From positions 3,081,528 through 3,141,527 of the forward strand of contig NC_045140.1 of assembly GCF_008831285.2 (NCBI RefSeq): a DNA stretch of 60,000 nucleotides, in the 5' to 3' direction. This DNA is from Nymphaea colorata (lineage: Eukaryota; Streptophyta; Magnoliopsida; Nymphaeales; Nymphaeaceae). Shown piece by piece: positions 39,801 to 46,551 of this stretch. The position numbers were made by a program, and so were the translations under genes. The notes below the pieces were generated by a model, which saw only the letters and a list, made by a program, of their open reading frames with translations, searched no databases and was not told the origin of the DNA. The number at the start of each line of letters is the position of its first letter. Position 1 is the stretch's first letter.

Positions 39801-41646
39801 AAATATGGGACTGTCACAATCTTGCCACCTACTTTTAAATGGCATTCCCTGAGCAAGCAATGCTATAGGTGTACAACCTGAAGCCACTTAGGTACATCCA
39901 AGATATCTACTAATGATCAGAGGGTCAAAGCTAAGGCTTCATTTGAATGTGTGTCCAAAAAAAAAAAAGTGCAAGAACAACCAATACCACATGGAGTCCT
40001 ATCTAAAATACCTGCATCATCAAAAGCAATGGCCCGAAGTGTTGTGATTCCATCAAGATCAAGTTTAACAGAGTGATGAAATATCTTTATTCTATAAATC
40101 TTGTCAATAAAAACTTCACATCGGATAACAATTCCACTCAAAACGTCCCTAGCATAGACAGCAGTCTCCTTCCGACCAGTATAAGGTGCAATAGATACCA
40201 ATCGTGCACTTACTGAACAATGACTGCTACCATTATACTCTGGTTGAACAAAGAGGATGTCATGATGATCCCATTCCCTAAGAAAAGAAAATGATGGATT
40301 GGTTAGGTAAGAAAATGAAAATCCATAGCCAGGATAAGCAATTTGAATAATTTACATGCCATGACTGGACAGTGACCCGCATATCCAATTGAAAATGATG
40401 TTCAATAATGTGCATAAAAAGCCAGAAAATGTCTACAAACTAATGAAGATATTCTTTGTCAATACTTCGAGAACATCATGATATTTTGCTGCATTATATT
40501 AGCTGTTTGGAAGTGCTGATATAAGATATTTCGAAAAACCTTAGAGTCATCTACGAGTTAGGAGCCCCGAGTTTTGACAGTCCAGTGTTAATGAATATTG
40601 AATACGTTTCAAAGTTAAAGAACTGCCTAAAACTTGAAAACCATCCCTCGTTATCACAACTATTGACTACGTGATGGAAAATGATTATATGAAGCACCAA
40701 ACAATCCTTTGCGTTTTATTTTCTGAGCCTAGAAAATTCCGTAAAAGCTGGTTTTTCTCATTACATGTTTCTGAACCATATTCGCACCAGAAAGAAGATT
40801 TCTAACTAATCTGCATCTAAATTGCATTTGTAGCCCCTGATCGACATGGTGGCAAAAGAGCAGAGGGAAAAAGGTCATTCCTTGTAAACACTTTTTGTAC
40901 ATTTATGACCCGCACCTCTACCGGTAGCAAGTACGTGTCTTCCTGTGTGTGCGAATCTCTTCCTTTCTTCCCCTTCAGTCCAAAGTTGCATGCTACCGTT
41001 CCAGAATTCACATACAGGATCAAATGCATACAGACGATTGCAGGTAATCGCACCTTTGTTCGCACCCGCGTCAGTCCCTATAACAATTTCTCCTACTTTG
41101 TTTCTCCCCATGCGGCCATATTTCTATCGACTTGCACTAATAGCTCACAGACAACTTATGCTAAGAATTTTCCTACCAATACATTTTTCGTCCTAAAAGT
41201 TTAAGTGATGCGGAAAGTAGCCTAGTACAACTTCACGAGAGCTATATAGCGAAAGTTTGATGCTCCATACAGAAAACCGAAGGAAGACAACTGGTGTCGG
41301 CTTTTTCTTGTAATAACGCAGTTTCGCCATCGAAGATACAAGTAATCACAGTCCAGCGGAAAGAAACTAACAAGAGCAACAAAAAGAAAAGCACTGAAAA
41401 CCACAAAAATTATCAGAACCACCGTTATCTGGAAAGAACCCCCAGTGCCGAGTAGATAAGGAAGAGAAGACAATACCAGGTGAAGCATCCGTCGCTTCCC
41501 AGAAGCCGATACTCGACGGGGTTCGTCATGACAGGCGGCAACAAGACATTCAGGTCCGCTATGTGCGGCCCAGAAATCGCCCAGGCGCACGCGAAGAGCG
41601 CGCAGAGGATAATGATGGAGCGCATGAGTGGGAATGCGGCCCCCAT
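768..41646 (-). CDS. GP210: Nuclear pore complex protein GP210 (gp210/NUP210 family), 35 exons, complete
   Basis: GP210 is the single-pass membrane nucleoporin whose large lumenal part rings the nuclear pore at the pore membrane. Exons, 5' to 3': 41477-41646, 40012-40277, 37937-38112, 37633-37849, 35181-35527, 33031-33210, 32403-32541, 32164-32312, 30129-30240, 29434-30044, 29175-29298, 28802-29082, 17788-17907, 17634-17696, 13391-13582, 10726-10785, 10572-10640, 10240-10386, 10016-10135, 9533-9652, 9178-9333, 9043-9105, 8742-8872, 7689-8085, 6729-6831, 6337-6467, 5945-6026, 5718-5825, 5372-5510, 3535-3618, 3171-3414, 2784-2838, 2606-2697, 2448-2508, 768-1141. They total 5883 nt (1960 aa), close to the roughly 1.9 kb-residue plant family size as I recall it, and every junction keeps phase. 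Visible parts: a signal peptide (residues 1-23, probable cleavage after Ala-Trp-Ala); Ig-like BIG2-type repeats near 509-541 and 1585-1615; a transmembrane helix near 1863-1883; and a short cytoplasmic tail rich in Thr-Pro, with RRTIDETPY near its end. Junctions were placed from remembered similarity to Arabidopsis GP210. Exons 13-14 need a GC donor, and exon 30 is the least conserved placement. Confidence 0.94.
2509..5371 (-). other. GP210 introns 29-33, repeats noted
   Basis: Exons 30-33 lie inside this stretch. The large intron 29 (3619-5371) holds a (TA)n tract (4391-4446). Next to it, at about 4255-4380, is a GC-richer patch containing GGTGCAGGTGCAG that looks like a transposon remnant. 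A minus-strand ORF at 4541-4786 has no homology I recognise and no place in GP210. Confidence 0.5.
4391..4446. repeat. (TA)n microsatellite
   Basis: This is an uninterrupted run of 28 TA units in GP210 intron 29. Confidence 0.95.
10786..13390 (-). other. GP210 intron 15 (2.6 kb)
   Basis: The intron is AT-rich. At about 12040-12115 it contains a CCCGTGTC / CCCGTACCC-type patch, a dispersed repeat style common in plants. This is followed by a (TA)n tract at 12272-12329. I see no further exon in it. Confidence 0.6.
12272..12329. repeat. (TA)n microsatellite
   Basis: About 29 TA units in GP210 intron 15. Confidence 0.95.
13583..17633 (-). other. GP210 intron 14 (4.1 kb)
   Basis: This long AT-rich intron has a polypurine tract near its 5' end (17216-17397). 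No transposon boundaries are evident to me. A possible micro-exon near 15935-15955 was considered and dropped, because exons 14 and 15 join in frame and align without a gap to the remembered family sequence. Confidence 0.6.
17216..17397 (+). repeat. Polypurine tract (AAG/GAA-rich)
   Basis: About 180 bp are almost entirely A and G on the plus strand, so the GP210 pre-mRNA carries a long polypyrimidine run here. No regular repeat unit is visible. Long homopurine tracts can form triplex (H-DNA) structures; that is inference only. Confidence 0.85.
17697..17787 (-). other. GC-AG intron 13 of GP210
   Basis: Reading the minus strand, exon 13 ends TTTACAG and the intron begins GCATGA; the acceptor is TGTGCCAG. 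With this GC donor the protein reads through ...TYLQ / LVSALR..., in frame and matching the remembered Arabidopsis order. No GT donor nearby keeps the frame. GC-AG introns are a known minority class handled by the U2 spliceosome. Confidence 0.75.
20433..20718 (-). repeat. 3' LTR of the young Copia
   Basis: Read on the minus strand it starts TGTTAGAATATG and ends TTTCTACA. The gag-pol stop codon (TAG) falls inside its first six bases. Confidence 0.97.
20713..25023 (-). CDS. Copia gag-pol polyprotein (1436 aa, intact)
   Basis: A single open frame encodes every Copia domain in the usual order. Gag carries a CX2CX4HX4C zinc knuckle (Cys251-Cys264). Protease has an Asp-Ser-Gly active site at 354-356. 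Integrase has an HHCC finger (His490, His494, Cys519, Cys522) and the triad Asp549, Asp612, Glu648 with exact 35-residue spacing. Reverse transcriptase has YVDDM at 1113-1117. RNase H has Asp1279, Glu1320 and Asp1356. The start is ATG at 25023, preceded in frame by GTG. The last residues are encoded by the polypurine tract, and the stop lies in the 3' LTR. No stop or frameshift is seen, so the element may be able to move. Its GC content is higher than that of the surrounding intron. Confidence 0.96.
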   Translation of the reverse strand: MAEAMGTQKDAVLDTGSASKTENVPIQVTSIRLTKDNYLSWSAALEIGITSRGRLSYITGDKPAPIKSDPQWATWALEDSQVKVWIISSVSSDIQPLILRKPTSFDMWTVLAKMYGRKKRHLRTYQIKRSIYSLTQGDLSVAAFYAALKTKWEELDYHVTDEWTCGSDHSLYWEKEWMDRTFLFLGGLRDEFESIRSQILNGDEIPGIEEVYARVESEEQRRQVMHLDTGHGPSAFVSRASGTGQRPARHCTHCHKLGHSVDFCWDLHPEKRLVRGRPPSGKRSPSVSDSSQSNSSSGAKSKLSPAQLKELQAYISRLSTTPEESSTSEGAQLAQALVASTDQGNPSLGDWIVDSGATHHMTGDSKLFQEYQLSSGKQRVSMADGSSISVAGKGSLSLLNKYRLHNALHVPNIPVNLLSVSSITKELNCNLIFSADHCSLQDLVTGKKIGIGSVTDGLYRLPVQVASALISATSGHLSGVNDRSTVLRWHERLGHLPFQLIKKLFPHLFASVSIDSFACEVCQLAKHVRASYPISLNKTTHPFALVHSDVWGPSGVPTCGGCHYFLTLIDDYSRCTFVYLLRERSEVPAVVKNFVAFVETQFHTTVQAFRTDNAREYVSQSLDEFLKGKGIVHETSCSYTPPQNGIAERKNRHLLNVTRAIMFQRHVPKRYWGDALLTSAHLINRMPTRVLDGQSPYSTLWPTQNPWPLTPRVFGCSCFVHNHSPTLKKLDPRSIKGVFLGYSSTQKGYKCVDPTTSKVYVSRDVTFHEHESYFSVNPLQGECLGNKGEEYSSNQLIQFMEFLDYKVSPSVIDTVTVSNEKGSHMEGVTVDAQPIVARDHLFGQVYVRKEKATVEDVGDEDRTNPNPVISPDDPSPSNEELPIAVRKGTRSCTSHPIQRFVSYAKLSTNYKCFITTLSKVVIPRSVDDAKDDPKWLHAMTEEMGALAKNKTWEVVDIPKGTHLVGSKWVYNVKYKPDGTVDRYKARLVAKGFSQKYGIDYLETFAPVAKLKTVRVILALAVHRKWRMDQLDVKNAFLNGHLEEEVYMSMPPGYVQEGKCCHLKKALYGLKQSPRAWFERLRIVMKSTGYKQGNGDHTLFIKQRGGLVSLLLVYVDDMIVTGSDEEENRKMKERLAKEFDLKDLGKLRYFLGIEIARSETGLVMNQRKYTLDLLKETGKLGCRPYLTPIESGTKISIKTGTILDEEGKGRYQRLVGKLIYLTLTRPDITYAVNVLSQFMHAPTDCHWKSAERVLGYLKNDPGKGLLYTRQDKLTIEGYSDADWAGCTDTRRSTTGYCIFLGGNLVVWRSKRQEVCSRSSAEAEYRAVAMGVTEMLWLKILLTDIGVELGDKMKMYCDNKSAINLANNPVLHDRTKHVEIDRHFIRERIDSKELILPYMKSEDQVADVLTKGLCTSSFEKNVSKLGMFDMYAKLEGEC
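20719..20727 (-). promoter_or_regulatory. Polypurine tract (PPT) of the young Copia
   Basis: GAGGGGGAG on the minus strand abuts the 3' LTR and would prime plus-strand DNA synthesis. It is also translated as part of the polyprotein C-terminus. Confidence 0.9.
25024..25449 (-). other. GC-rich 5' leader of the young Copia
   Basis: This is the untranslated stretch between the PBS and the gag start. It is strikingly rich in GC and CpG compared with the host intron, and includes a 78-bp tandem duplication (25222-25377). The open frames across it on both strands are composition effects. Confidence 0.75.
25222..25377. repeat. 78-bp tandem duplication in the Copia leader
   Basis: Two adjacent 78-bp copies (25222-25299 and 25300-25377) both begin GGAACAGAGGACGG and differ at only a handful of positions. 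Shorter GGAACAGAGGACGGCGGCGG units recur within them. Confidence 0.9.
25450..25461 (-). promoter_or_regulatory. Primer-binding site (initiator-Met tRNA) of the young Copia
   Basis: TGGTATCAGAGC on the minus strand immediately follows the 5' LTR with no spacer. It matches the 3' end of plant initiator methionine tRNA, the usual Copia primer. Confidence 0.95.
25462..25747 (-). repeat. 5' LTR of the young Copia
   Basis: This 286-bp LTR holds the element's promoter and is identical to the 3' LTR. A TATA-like box lies at 25632-25639. Confidence 0.97.
25632..25639 (-). promoter_or_regulatory. TATA-like box in the Copia 5' LTR
   Basis: On the minus strand this reads TTTATATT, preceded by a CT-rich run. 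It is about 115 bp into the LTR, a plausible position for the transcription start region. No other TATA-like word is better placed. Confidence 0.55.
26004..26015 (+). promoter_or_regulatory. Primer-binding site of the older Copia
   Basis: TGGTATCAGAGC on the plus strand directly follows an LTR end (...TTTAACA). It shows that the older element ran opposite to the young Copia and to GP210. Confidence 0.88.
26746..27250 (+). pseudogene. Decayed Copia gag/protease fragment
   Basis: The fragment contains a CCHC knuckle of the form [14 protein letters not shown] (about 26836-26877). A stop codon follows at 27013-27015. Further downstream is a recognisable protease-entry segment (NYGASYHMT) in which the catalytic-motif Asp is Asn and the Ser is Tyr. 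Gag upstream of the knuckle is unrecognisable and pol is missing. It is a remnant, not a working gene. Confidence 0.8.
27251..28140. repeat. Very AT-rich dispersed repeat block
   Basis: This block contains phrases such as ATATCACGATATTTTTC and ATTGCGATAA. Similar phrases occur in reverse orientation near 32860-32970 and again at 39340-39800. From about 27720 it becomes A/T homopolymer-rich. Boundaries are not clear. Confidence 0.45.
30241..32163 (-). other. GP210 intron 8 (1.9 kb)
   Basis: The intron is AT-rich with a short CA-repeat patch near 30805-30825. I see no gene or clear transposon boundary. Confidence 0.6.
32640..32970. repeat. AT-rich repeat related to 27251-28140
   Basis: This stretch in GP210 intron 6 shares GCAATATTTT followed by GAAAA and ATTAA with the reverse complement of the region near 27530-27580. 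It is probably a dispersed repeat of the same family. Confidence 0.4.
33779..33918. repeat. (AT)n(GT)n compound microsatellite
   Basis: About 110 bp of nearly pure AT is followed by about 13 GT units. It lies in GP210 intron 5, just before a long polypurine tract. The overlapping ORFs are poly Tyr-Ile artefacts. Confidence 0.95.
33963..34382 (+). repeat. 420-bp polypurine tract
   Basis: The plus strand is overwhelmingly A and G, with GGAGGA, GAAGAA and GCAGCAGC runs. It is one of the longest low-complexity blocks in the window and gives a matching polypyrimidine run in GP210 intron 5 RNA. It sits 45 bp beyond the AT/GT microsatellite. Confidence 0.88.
35528..37632 (-). other. GP210 intron 4 (2.1 kb)
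   Basis: The intron holds the palindrome-dense hAT-like element at 36314-37096. The remainder is ordinary AT-rich intron sequence. Confidence 0.7.
36314..37096. mobile_element. hAT-like non-autonomous element with dense palindromic subterminal repeats
   Basis: The 783-bp element has perfect 9-bp terminal inverted repeats, CAATGTTAT and ATAACATTG. It is flanked by an 8-bp target duplication, GATAAGCA (36306-36313) and GATAAGCT (37097-37104), matching at 7 of 8 bases. A CA..TG terminus with an 8-bp duplication is the hAT signature. Both ends are crowded with CGATACG/CGTATCG words. The perfect 16-bp palindrome CGTATCGTACGATACG occurs four times at 36324, 36344, 36456 and 36485, and related words fill 37003-37083. 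The core is AT-rich and non-coding. No transposase is present. Confidence 0.82.
39222..39284. repeat. (CT)n(CTAT)n(AT)n compound microsatellite
   Basis: CT units grade into CTAT and then AT units, all in GP210 intron 2. Confidence 0.9.
39340..39800. repeat. AT-rich dispersed repeat with GATATCG words
   Basis: It opens with CAGATATCGTGATATTATCG and closes with AACGATATTTGTGGCAA, a rough inverted match. It resembles the blocks near 27251-28140 and 32640-32970. Exact ends and any target duplication are unresolved. Confidence 0.4.
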
Positions 41647-41698
41647 CGCCTACGGCCAAATAGCAGCGCAGCAACGGTTTCGGAATTCAAGGGCTTCT

Positions 41699-41737
41699 TC
41701 ACGAAGATCCCAAAGAAGATAAGAAGTGGAGAAGCAT
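41699..41737 (-). promoter_or_regulatory. Short upstream ORF in the GP210 leader
   Basis: An ATG about 90 nt upstream of the GP210 start opens a 12-codon frame ending in TGA. If the transcript starts above 41737, this uORF could damp translation. The transcription start is not visible from the sequence. Confidence 0.4.
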
Positions 41738-42639
41738 GGAGAAGATCAGGAACCAAGCAGAGAATGGCGCAGAAACCCTCGCAGAGGCCCGAGAGGGAGT
41801 GAGAGAGATAGAGAGTGAAGCTCCACAAGTAAAACCCCTGGCGCCCTAGTAGCAACCGCGGGAAAACTCCCTTTTTAATGTCACCGGCCGGCGGCAAGTA
41901 TCGTTAACCGATCTTCCGGCCGGGGCGAGTTACATGTTCGATTCTACGTACATTATTTTACTTGAAAGTGGATTGGAACAAAATTTTCAGGTTCCATTTT
42001 TGTGCTGCGTTTGATGGCATGAGATTTTTATTTCAGAGACATTTTTCCCTTGGTTAATGAAAACATAAAAATAGTGAAAATATCTTATCTAAACCTGTAG
42101 GCCTACTACAGGATAAAATTTTGAATGGTAAAATTATAGTTGAAAAGGTAAAATTACCCTGATTCATCTAATTGGGCAGGGTAATTTTCCTTGTATTTGA
42201 TTTGAAAATGAAAAACCATACAAAAAAATGTAAATTTCCCCTCATGCACATTAAAATCACTGTGCATCAAACGAGACCTTAAATACAATGCACAATAAAT
42301 TGTGCATGTTATCCGCATATGAAAATGCTCGTTTTAAAACAAATTCTAATTATTTAACAAACGCAAAATTTTGTTTTAGAAATTATGAAGCTGAAACCTA
42401 TCATTTTGATTCAATTATAGTTTTAGAAGGAACTATGATTATGGAATTTTCGTTTTTTTTTTTAATCAATATTCCAAACCATCAAATGCCCGGTGAATCT
42501 TCAGTCAATTTTGTAAAACGCATAAGCTGAAATTGGAATCCCACGAGTTTCTAGCTTGTTAAGTGTCCTCTGGGTTTTCGCCTTGCGATCTCAACTTCCT
42601 GTAGCGGGTACAAACGTAACAATTAGGGATGTAGAATGA

Positions 42640-42845
42640 GCGAACCAAGCTCGAGCTCGGCTAGTTCAAACGTGACTCGACTCACATAGGTAGGCTCTAA
42701 GGCGACTCGAGCTCGACTCAAGCTTCTACGTGTTATTAAAATTAAAGGCGTCGCCTCGATGCGCAAGGCATACTCCTCGGTGCGTTTTAAAACAACAACG
42801 CCTTGGAGCGCTGCAACGAGGCACGCATTGACTTGCGTTTAGATG
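42640..42845. repeat. GAGCTCG- and GCCTCG-type dispersed repeat fragments
   Basis: The left half has AAGCTCGAGCTCGGCT and ACTCGAGCTCGACTCAAGCT. The right half has GGCGTCGCCTCG, AACGCCTTGGAGCG and related words. Such degenerate GC-rich patches are typical plant repeat debris. Confidence 0.45.
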
Positions 42846-43147
42846 ACACCTTAAAAAATAATTTTGGTTTTGTGAAAACCAATATTTTTGAAAAAGCTTA
42901 GTTTACACGTTGGATGGCAAGGAAGAAGTTTGGTTTGGAGGCAAAAATCAGTTTTTGCCTGAAAAACTCGTGGAGAGCATAGAGGTGAGTTATTCAAGTT
43001 TGCTATAGAAAGCAGGTTTTGACAAAAACGAGTTTTGGTAAAACAAGTTTGAATGGCAATCCAAACATTCTTTAAATGGTGTTTTGGAGCAAAACCAGGT
43101 TTTATCTTTTAAAGTCTGGTTTTAGGTTGTCATTCAAACACCCCCTC
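42846..43147. repeat. GTTTGGATGG-type repeat, copy 1
   Basis: It ends TTGTCATTCAAACACCCCCT, whose reverse complement begins GGGGGTGTTTGAATGACA. This resembles the start of a second copy near 49650. Internally, phrases such as AAACCAGGTTTT and AAAACGAGTTT recur. It is a probable MITE-like element; the outer left end is uncertain. Confidence 0.45.
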
Positions 43148-43293
43148 AAAGCGTATGCGTCTGCTTCACGGAGCTGAAGTGGACGCCGCACCATTGTTAT
43201 TAAAAAATAAAAAAAACATGCATGTCAGCTTTGTCATTTCATCTTGCATGGATTTAGGGTTCGAGAGCAAAGCATTGTGTTGAATTGTAACAC

Positions 43294-43500
43294 TGGGCAC
43301 TGGGCTAGGCCATCGCTGGGTACCCGGCCTGACTCGTTGTCCAAATGGACTCAATAAGTTCGACAATTGATTGTTTAAAATATTTTATTAATGTATATAT
43401 ATTTATAACAATTTATTATAATTAATTATGTTTATATATTGTTTTATATTAATATATATATTGTCTAGCTCGACTCGTTATCGGGTCGGGGCCCAGGCTT
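43294..43500. repeat. MITE-like repeat with GC-rich arms and AT-rich core, copy A
   Basis: GC-rich arms (GGGCACTGGGCTAGG on the left, GGGTCGGGGCCCAGGC on the right) enclose a core made almost only of A and T. The same plan appears at 51291-51531 and near 52740-52930. Confidence 0.45.
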
Positions 43501-44253
43501 ATTGAATTGGTTTCGTAAGAGTTTTATAGATCATGAAACATAAATTTATCACAAACATTACATATCGTATTGGTTATCATGTTACATTGCCATTGACATG
43601 TTATAATTACTAACAATCGCATGTATTAGGGAGTGAAAATCATTATCGTCGCACATGGCTCTTGAAAAATTGCTCACTTCAAACCAACGTTGCCTTGTCA
43701 AGTACAATTTTATGATTTTAGCATGAACGATTGCGATAAACTGTATTATCTACAAAAGCTTAATATAAATTTGTCTCCTCCTGGTTATGTTAGTAAATCG
43801 TTGTCGGTTTCATATTGTTGCAAAACTTGCTATTGTTATATTTTTTGTTCACCGAAGTGCACCATGTTTTATCCTCTAAAATTTTCAAGTTATGAAAATT
43901 GTCATGTAGGAAGAATAAAAATGAAAATTATTTTTTTATTTAAAGATATTTTGGTCATTACCGTTTGCTATCGATGTAAGATACGTCAAAATCAAACGCA
44001 ACTTTGGCATAAAGTGGGTCACTCTTAAAAATATAAAGAAAACAAGAAACTAAAGTCTGCGGCGGGATACATTGTGGGCGCCGCTCTTTGCATGCTGCAA
44101 GACGGAACCGTTTTTTGTGTACTGGTTTATTAACCTGCGCGGTTTTTCGGAATAAATGAAAAACAAAGTAGTTAACGGTAATTGGCTTAACATTGCTTAA
44201 TGTTCTTTATGAATGTTTGGTCGCGGACGACTCCTGCGAAGGGTAGCAGACTC

Positions 44254-44261
44254 TAGGGTTT
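44254..44261. promoter_or_regulatory. Telo-box (AAACCCTA) in the HLP1-like leader
   Basis: TAGGGTTT lies about 90 bp upstream of the start codon and is followed by a CT-rich run. Telo-boxes are common near transcription starts of plant growth and translation-related genes. The functional role here is inference. Confidence 0.5.
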
Positions 44262-44347
44262 GGTTGGAGGTTCCCTTTCTCTCTTTCTCTATCTGAGCTG
44301 CAAGCCCACACCTCATCATCCTCATCATTTCCCCAGTCGCGTCTCTA

Positions 44348-46551
44348 ATGGCTAAATCGAAGAACACCGAGCCCAGGCCAAAGGAGGCGACCTCCGATGG
44401 CGAACCCGACGAGGGTACTCCATACGAGAACGCCGACGACGACAAATCCGAGCTTCATCCCCAAGGAGGCAGTCCCGGGTACGCTCATGGCTTCTCCTCC
44501 TACTATCTTCTTGTTTTGTTTCTCCGATTGTCATCGGTTGATACTTGAATCTCGATCGGTCGATTGGCTTTTTATTTTGCGTCTCTCTTTGTATCAGGAA
44601 GATCTTCATTGGAGGATTGGCAAAGGAAACCACTCCAGGTTAGGGAAAGGTTTCCTCGTTTCTTTGTTTGTTTTTTTTTTCCCATTTCTCTTTTTTCTTC
44701 CTTGTTTGGGATATTGCGGATAGGATTTTGCTGATGGTTGCGTTTTGGGTGCAGCTCAATTCAACAAATACTTTGGTAAGTATGGCGAGATTACGGACTC
44801 CGTGATAATGAAGGACCGGAGGACGGGGCAGCCCCGTGGTTTTGGATTCGTCACGTACGCTGATCCGGCCGTCGTTGATAAGGTTATTCAGGAGACCCAT
44901 GTCATAAACGGGAAGCAGGTGAGGTGATTTTTGGGTTTCGTTTTATTCGTCCCGATGAAGTAGAGATAGGGTTTCTGTTTTGCTCTCTCTCCGGCTCTCT
45001 CGCTCTGTCTCTCTCGTGTTTGAGAGGGAACTGTGGATGTTTGTTTAGGTGGAAATCAAAAGGACCATTCCGAAGGGAGCTGTGACTGCGAAAGATTTCA
45101 AGACTAAAAAGATCTTCGTTGGTGGGGTGCCCACGACAGTCACAGAAGGTACTGAGATTTGCTTTCACACAAGGAGGGAGTGGCCCTCCTATTTTGTTGT
45201 TAGAGGATGTATCTCTTGGTATCAAGTTTCTTACCGATCTGGTTAATCTGATTGTGTTGGTTTTCTCTTTTATGAATTGAGCAGAGGAGTTCAGGAACTT
45301 CTTTTCAAAGTTCGGCGAGGTGAAGGAGCACCAGATTCTACGTGATCATACGACAAATAGATCCCGAGGGTTCGGTTTCATTACGTTTGACTCTGAACAG
45401 GTGGTAGACGAACTGTTAGCCAACGGAAACAGGATTGAAATGGCAGGAACACAGGTTAGTGTAGCAACGAGGATGGTGGTACCAACAAATTCTGTATCCG
45501 AGATCCCTCATTCTTTAAAAGTGAATAAAGGAAGTGAATTCGGCTTGTCTGTTCCCATCTTTGGCCAAACGCCTTTCAATTCTCTATCTGCTAAGGTTGA
45601 TTCGTCTTTTTGTTGCCATTACTGGATTAAACTTTCACGATCATCAAATCTAAACGTGCTGGACTTTCCTGACAGGATCATGATCATCATGTAACTATTC
45701 CGTTGCTAGTTTTTGAGATTCCGTTGCTAGTTTTTTAGATTGTCATGAAGCTGCAGTTAATATATTGCTAGTTCAGTTAGATTGCCATGTAACAGTAGCT
45801 AGTTCAACTTGCTTCACTAGATTCTCATTAAACTGTAGCTAGTGCATTTTTGGTTTAGTCAGATCTGTGAATCTGTTGCCAGTACATTGCTAGTTATGTT
45901 AGATTTTATCGAAGCTGTTTTCGAGTAAGAATGTAGACTTATAGTTTCTCTTATGAGCGACTTGTCACAGGTTTAAAGCTGCTCTCACGGATTATAGACA
46001 CTCTGTGAAAGATAACAGGTTAGGTTAATTGTTTTGTTTTATTGTAGGTGGAGATCAAAAAGGCTGAGCCAAAGAAAGGCGGAAATCCACCACCATCCAA
46101 GTTCTACAATGACCCTAGACCTCCCTATGGTGGGTTTGGGGATGCATATGGTGGATTTGGTGGTGGTGGTGGCTATGGTGCTAGTTCGTATAGGTCAGGT
46201 TCGGGCACTTTTGGTGGTAGGCCAGGAGGTTATGGTGGTTATGGTGGAGGCGAGTTCGGTAGTGGTTATGGAGGATATGGTGGTAGCGGTCTAGGAGGTT
46301 ATCGAGGAGAGTCTTCTCTTGGTTACTCTAGTCGATACGGTGGAGGCTTTGGTAGAGGTTATGAAGGTGGAATGCTAGGTGGGTATGGTGGAGCTGGTGA
46401 TAGCTATGGAGGATATGGGGGTGGTGGCTATGGCAGTGGCTACGTCTCAGGCTTTGGACCTGGCTATGGTGGGCCTGGTGGCAGTTTGTATGGAAGTAGA
46501 GGTGGCTATGCAGGCAGCAGTAGCAGCCGTTACCATCCATATTCAAGGTAG
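44348..46551 (+). CDS. HLP1: HLP1-like hnRNP A/B RNA-binding protein (two RRMs, Gly-rich tail)
   Basis: Exons: 44348-44478, 44598-44638, 44755-44918, 45049-45148, 45285-45454, 46048-46551. They total 1110 nt (369 aa) and all phases agree. RRM1 has RNP2 KIFIGGL at 45-51 and RNP1 RGFGFVTY at 85-92. RRM2 has RNP2 IFVGGV at 134-139 and RNP1 RGFGFITF at 173-180. From about residue 210 the protein is a Gly/Tyr/Ser-rich low-complexity region. It ends with RYHPYSR, in which RYHPY fits the R-X(2-5)-PY nuclear import motif. The closest remembered protein is the Arabidopsis hnRNP-like group containing HLP1, linked to alternative polyadenylation and flowering. It should act in the nucleus on pre-mRNA. 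Orthology rather than paralogy is not proven here; the adjacency to GP210 supports it. Confidence 0.9.
45697..45902 (+). repeat. Degenerate 21/41-bp tandem repeat in HLP1-like intron 5
   Basis: Two 21-bp units beginning ATTCCGTTGCTAGTTTTT (45697 and 45718) are followed by four 40-42-bp units (starting 45739, 45781, 45821, 45863). Each begins AT(T/C) after TAG/CAG and most contain GCTAGT. The larger units look like decayed pairs of the smaller one. Confidence 0.7.

Larger units (their letters stand above)
38113..40011 (-). other. GP210 intron 2 (1.9 kb)
   Basis: The intron contains a (CT)n microsatellite at 39222-39284 and an AT-rich repeat block at 39340-39800. No coding content is recognised. 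Confidence 0.6.
41647..44347. other. Divergent intergenic region between GP210 and the HLP1-like gene
   Basis: The two genes are head to head, with start codons 2.7 kb apart. The GP210 side (41647-41900) is GC-richer and pyrimidine-rich on the transcribed strand, fitting a 5' UTR or promoter. The centre is filled with dispersed repeats (42640-43500). The HLP1 side has a telo-box and a CT-rich leader. Confidence 0.7.

Noticed and set aside
41559-41897. 112-codon minus-strand ORF overlapping the GP210 start
   Set aside because: It is out of frame with GP210, and the GP210 frame has a signal peptide and family similarity. It is most likely leader sequence.
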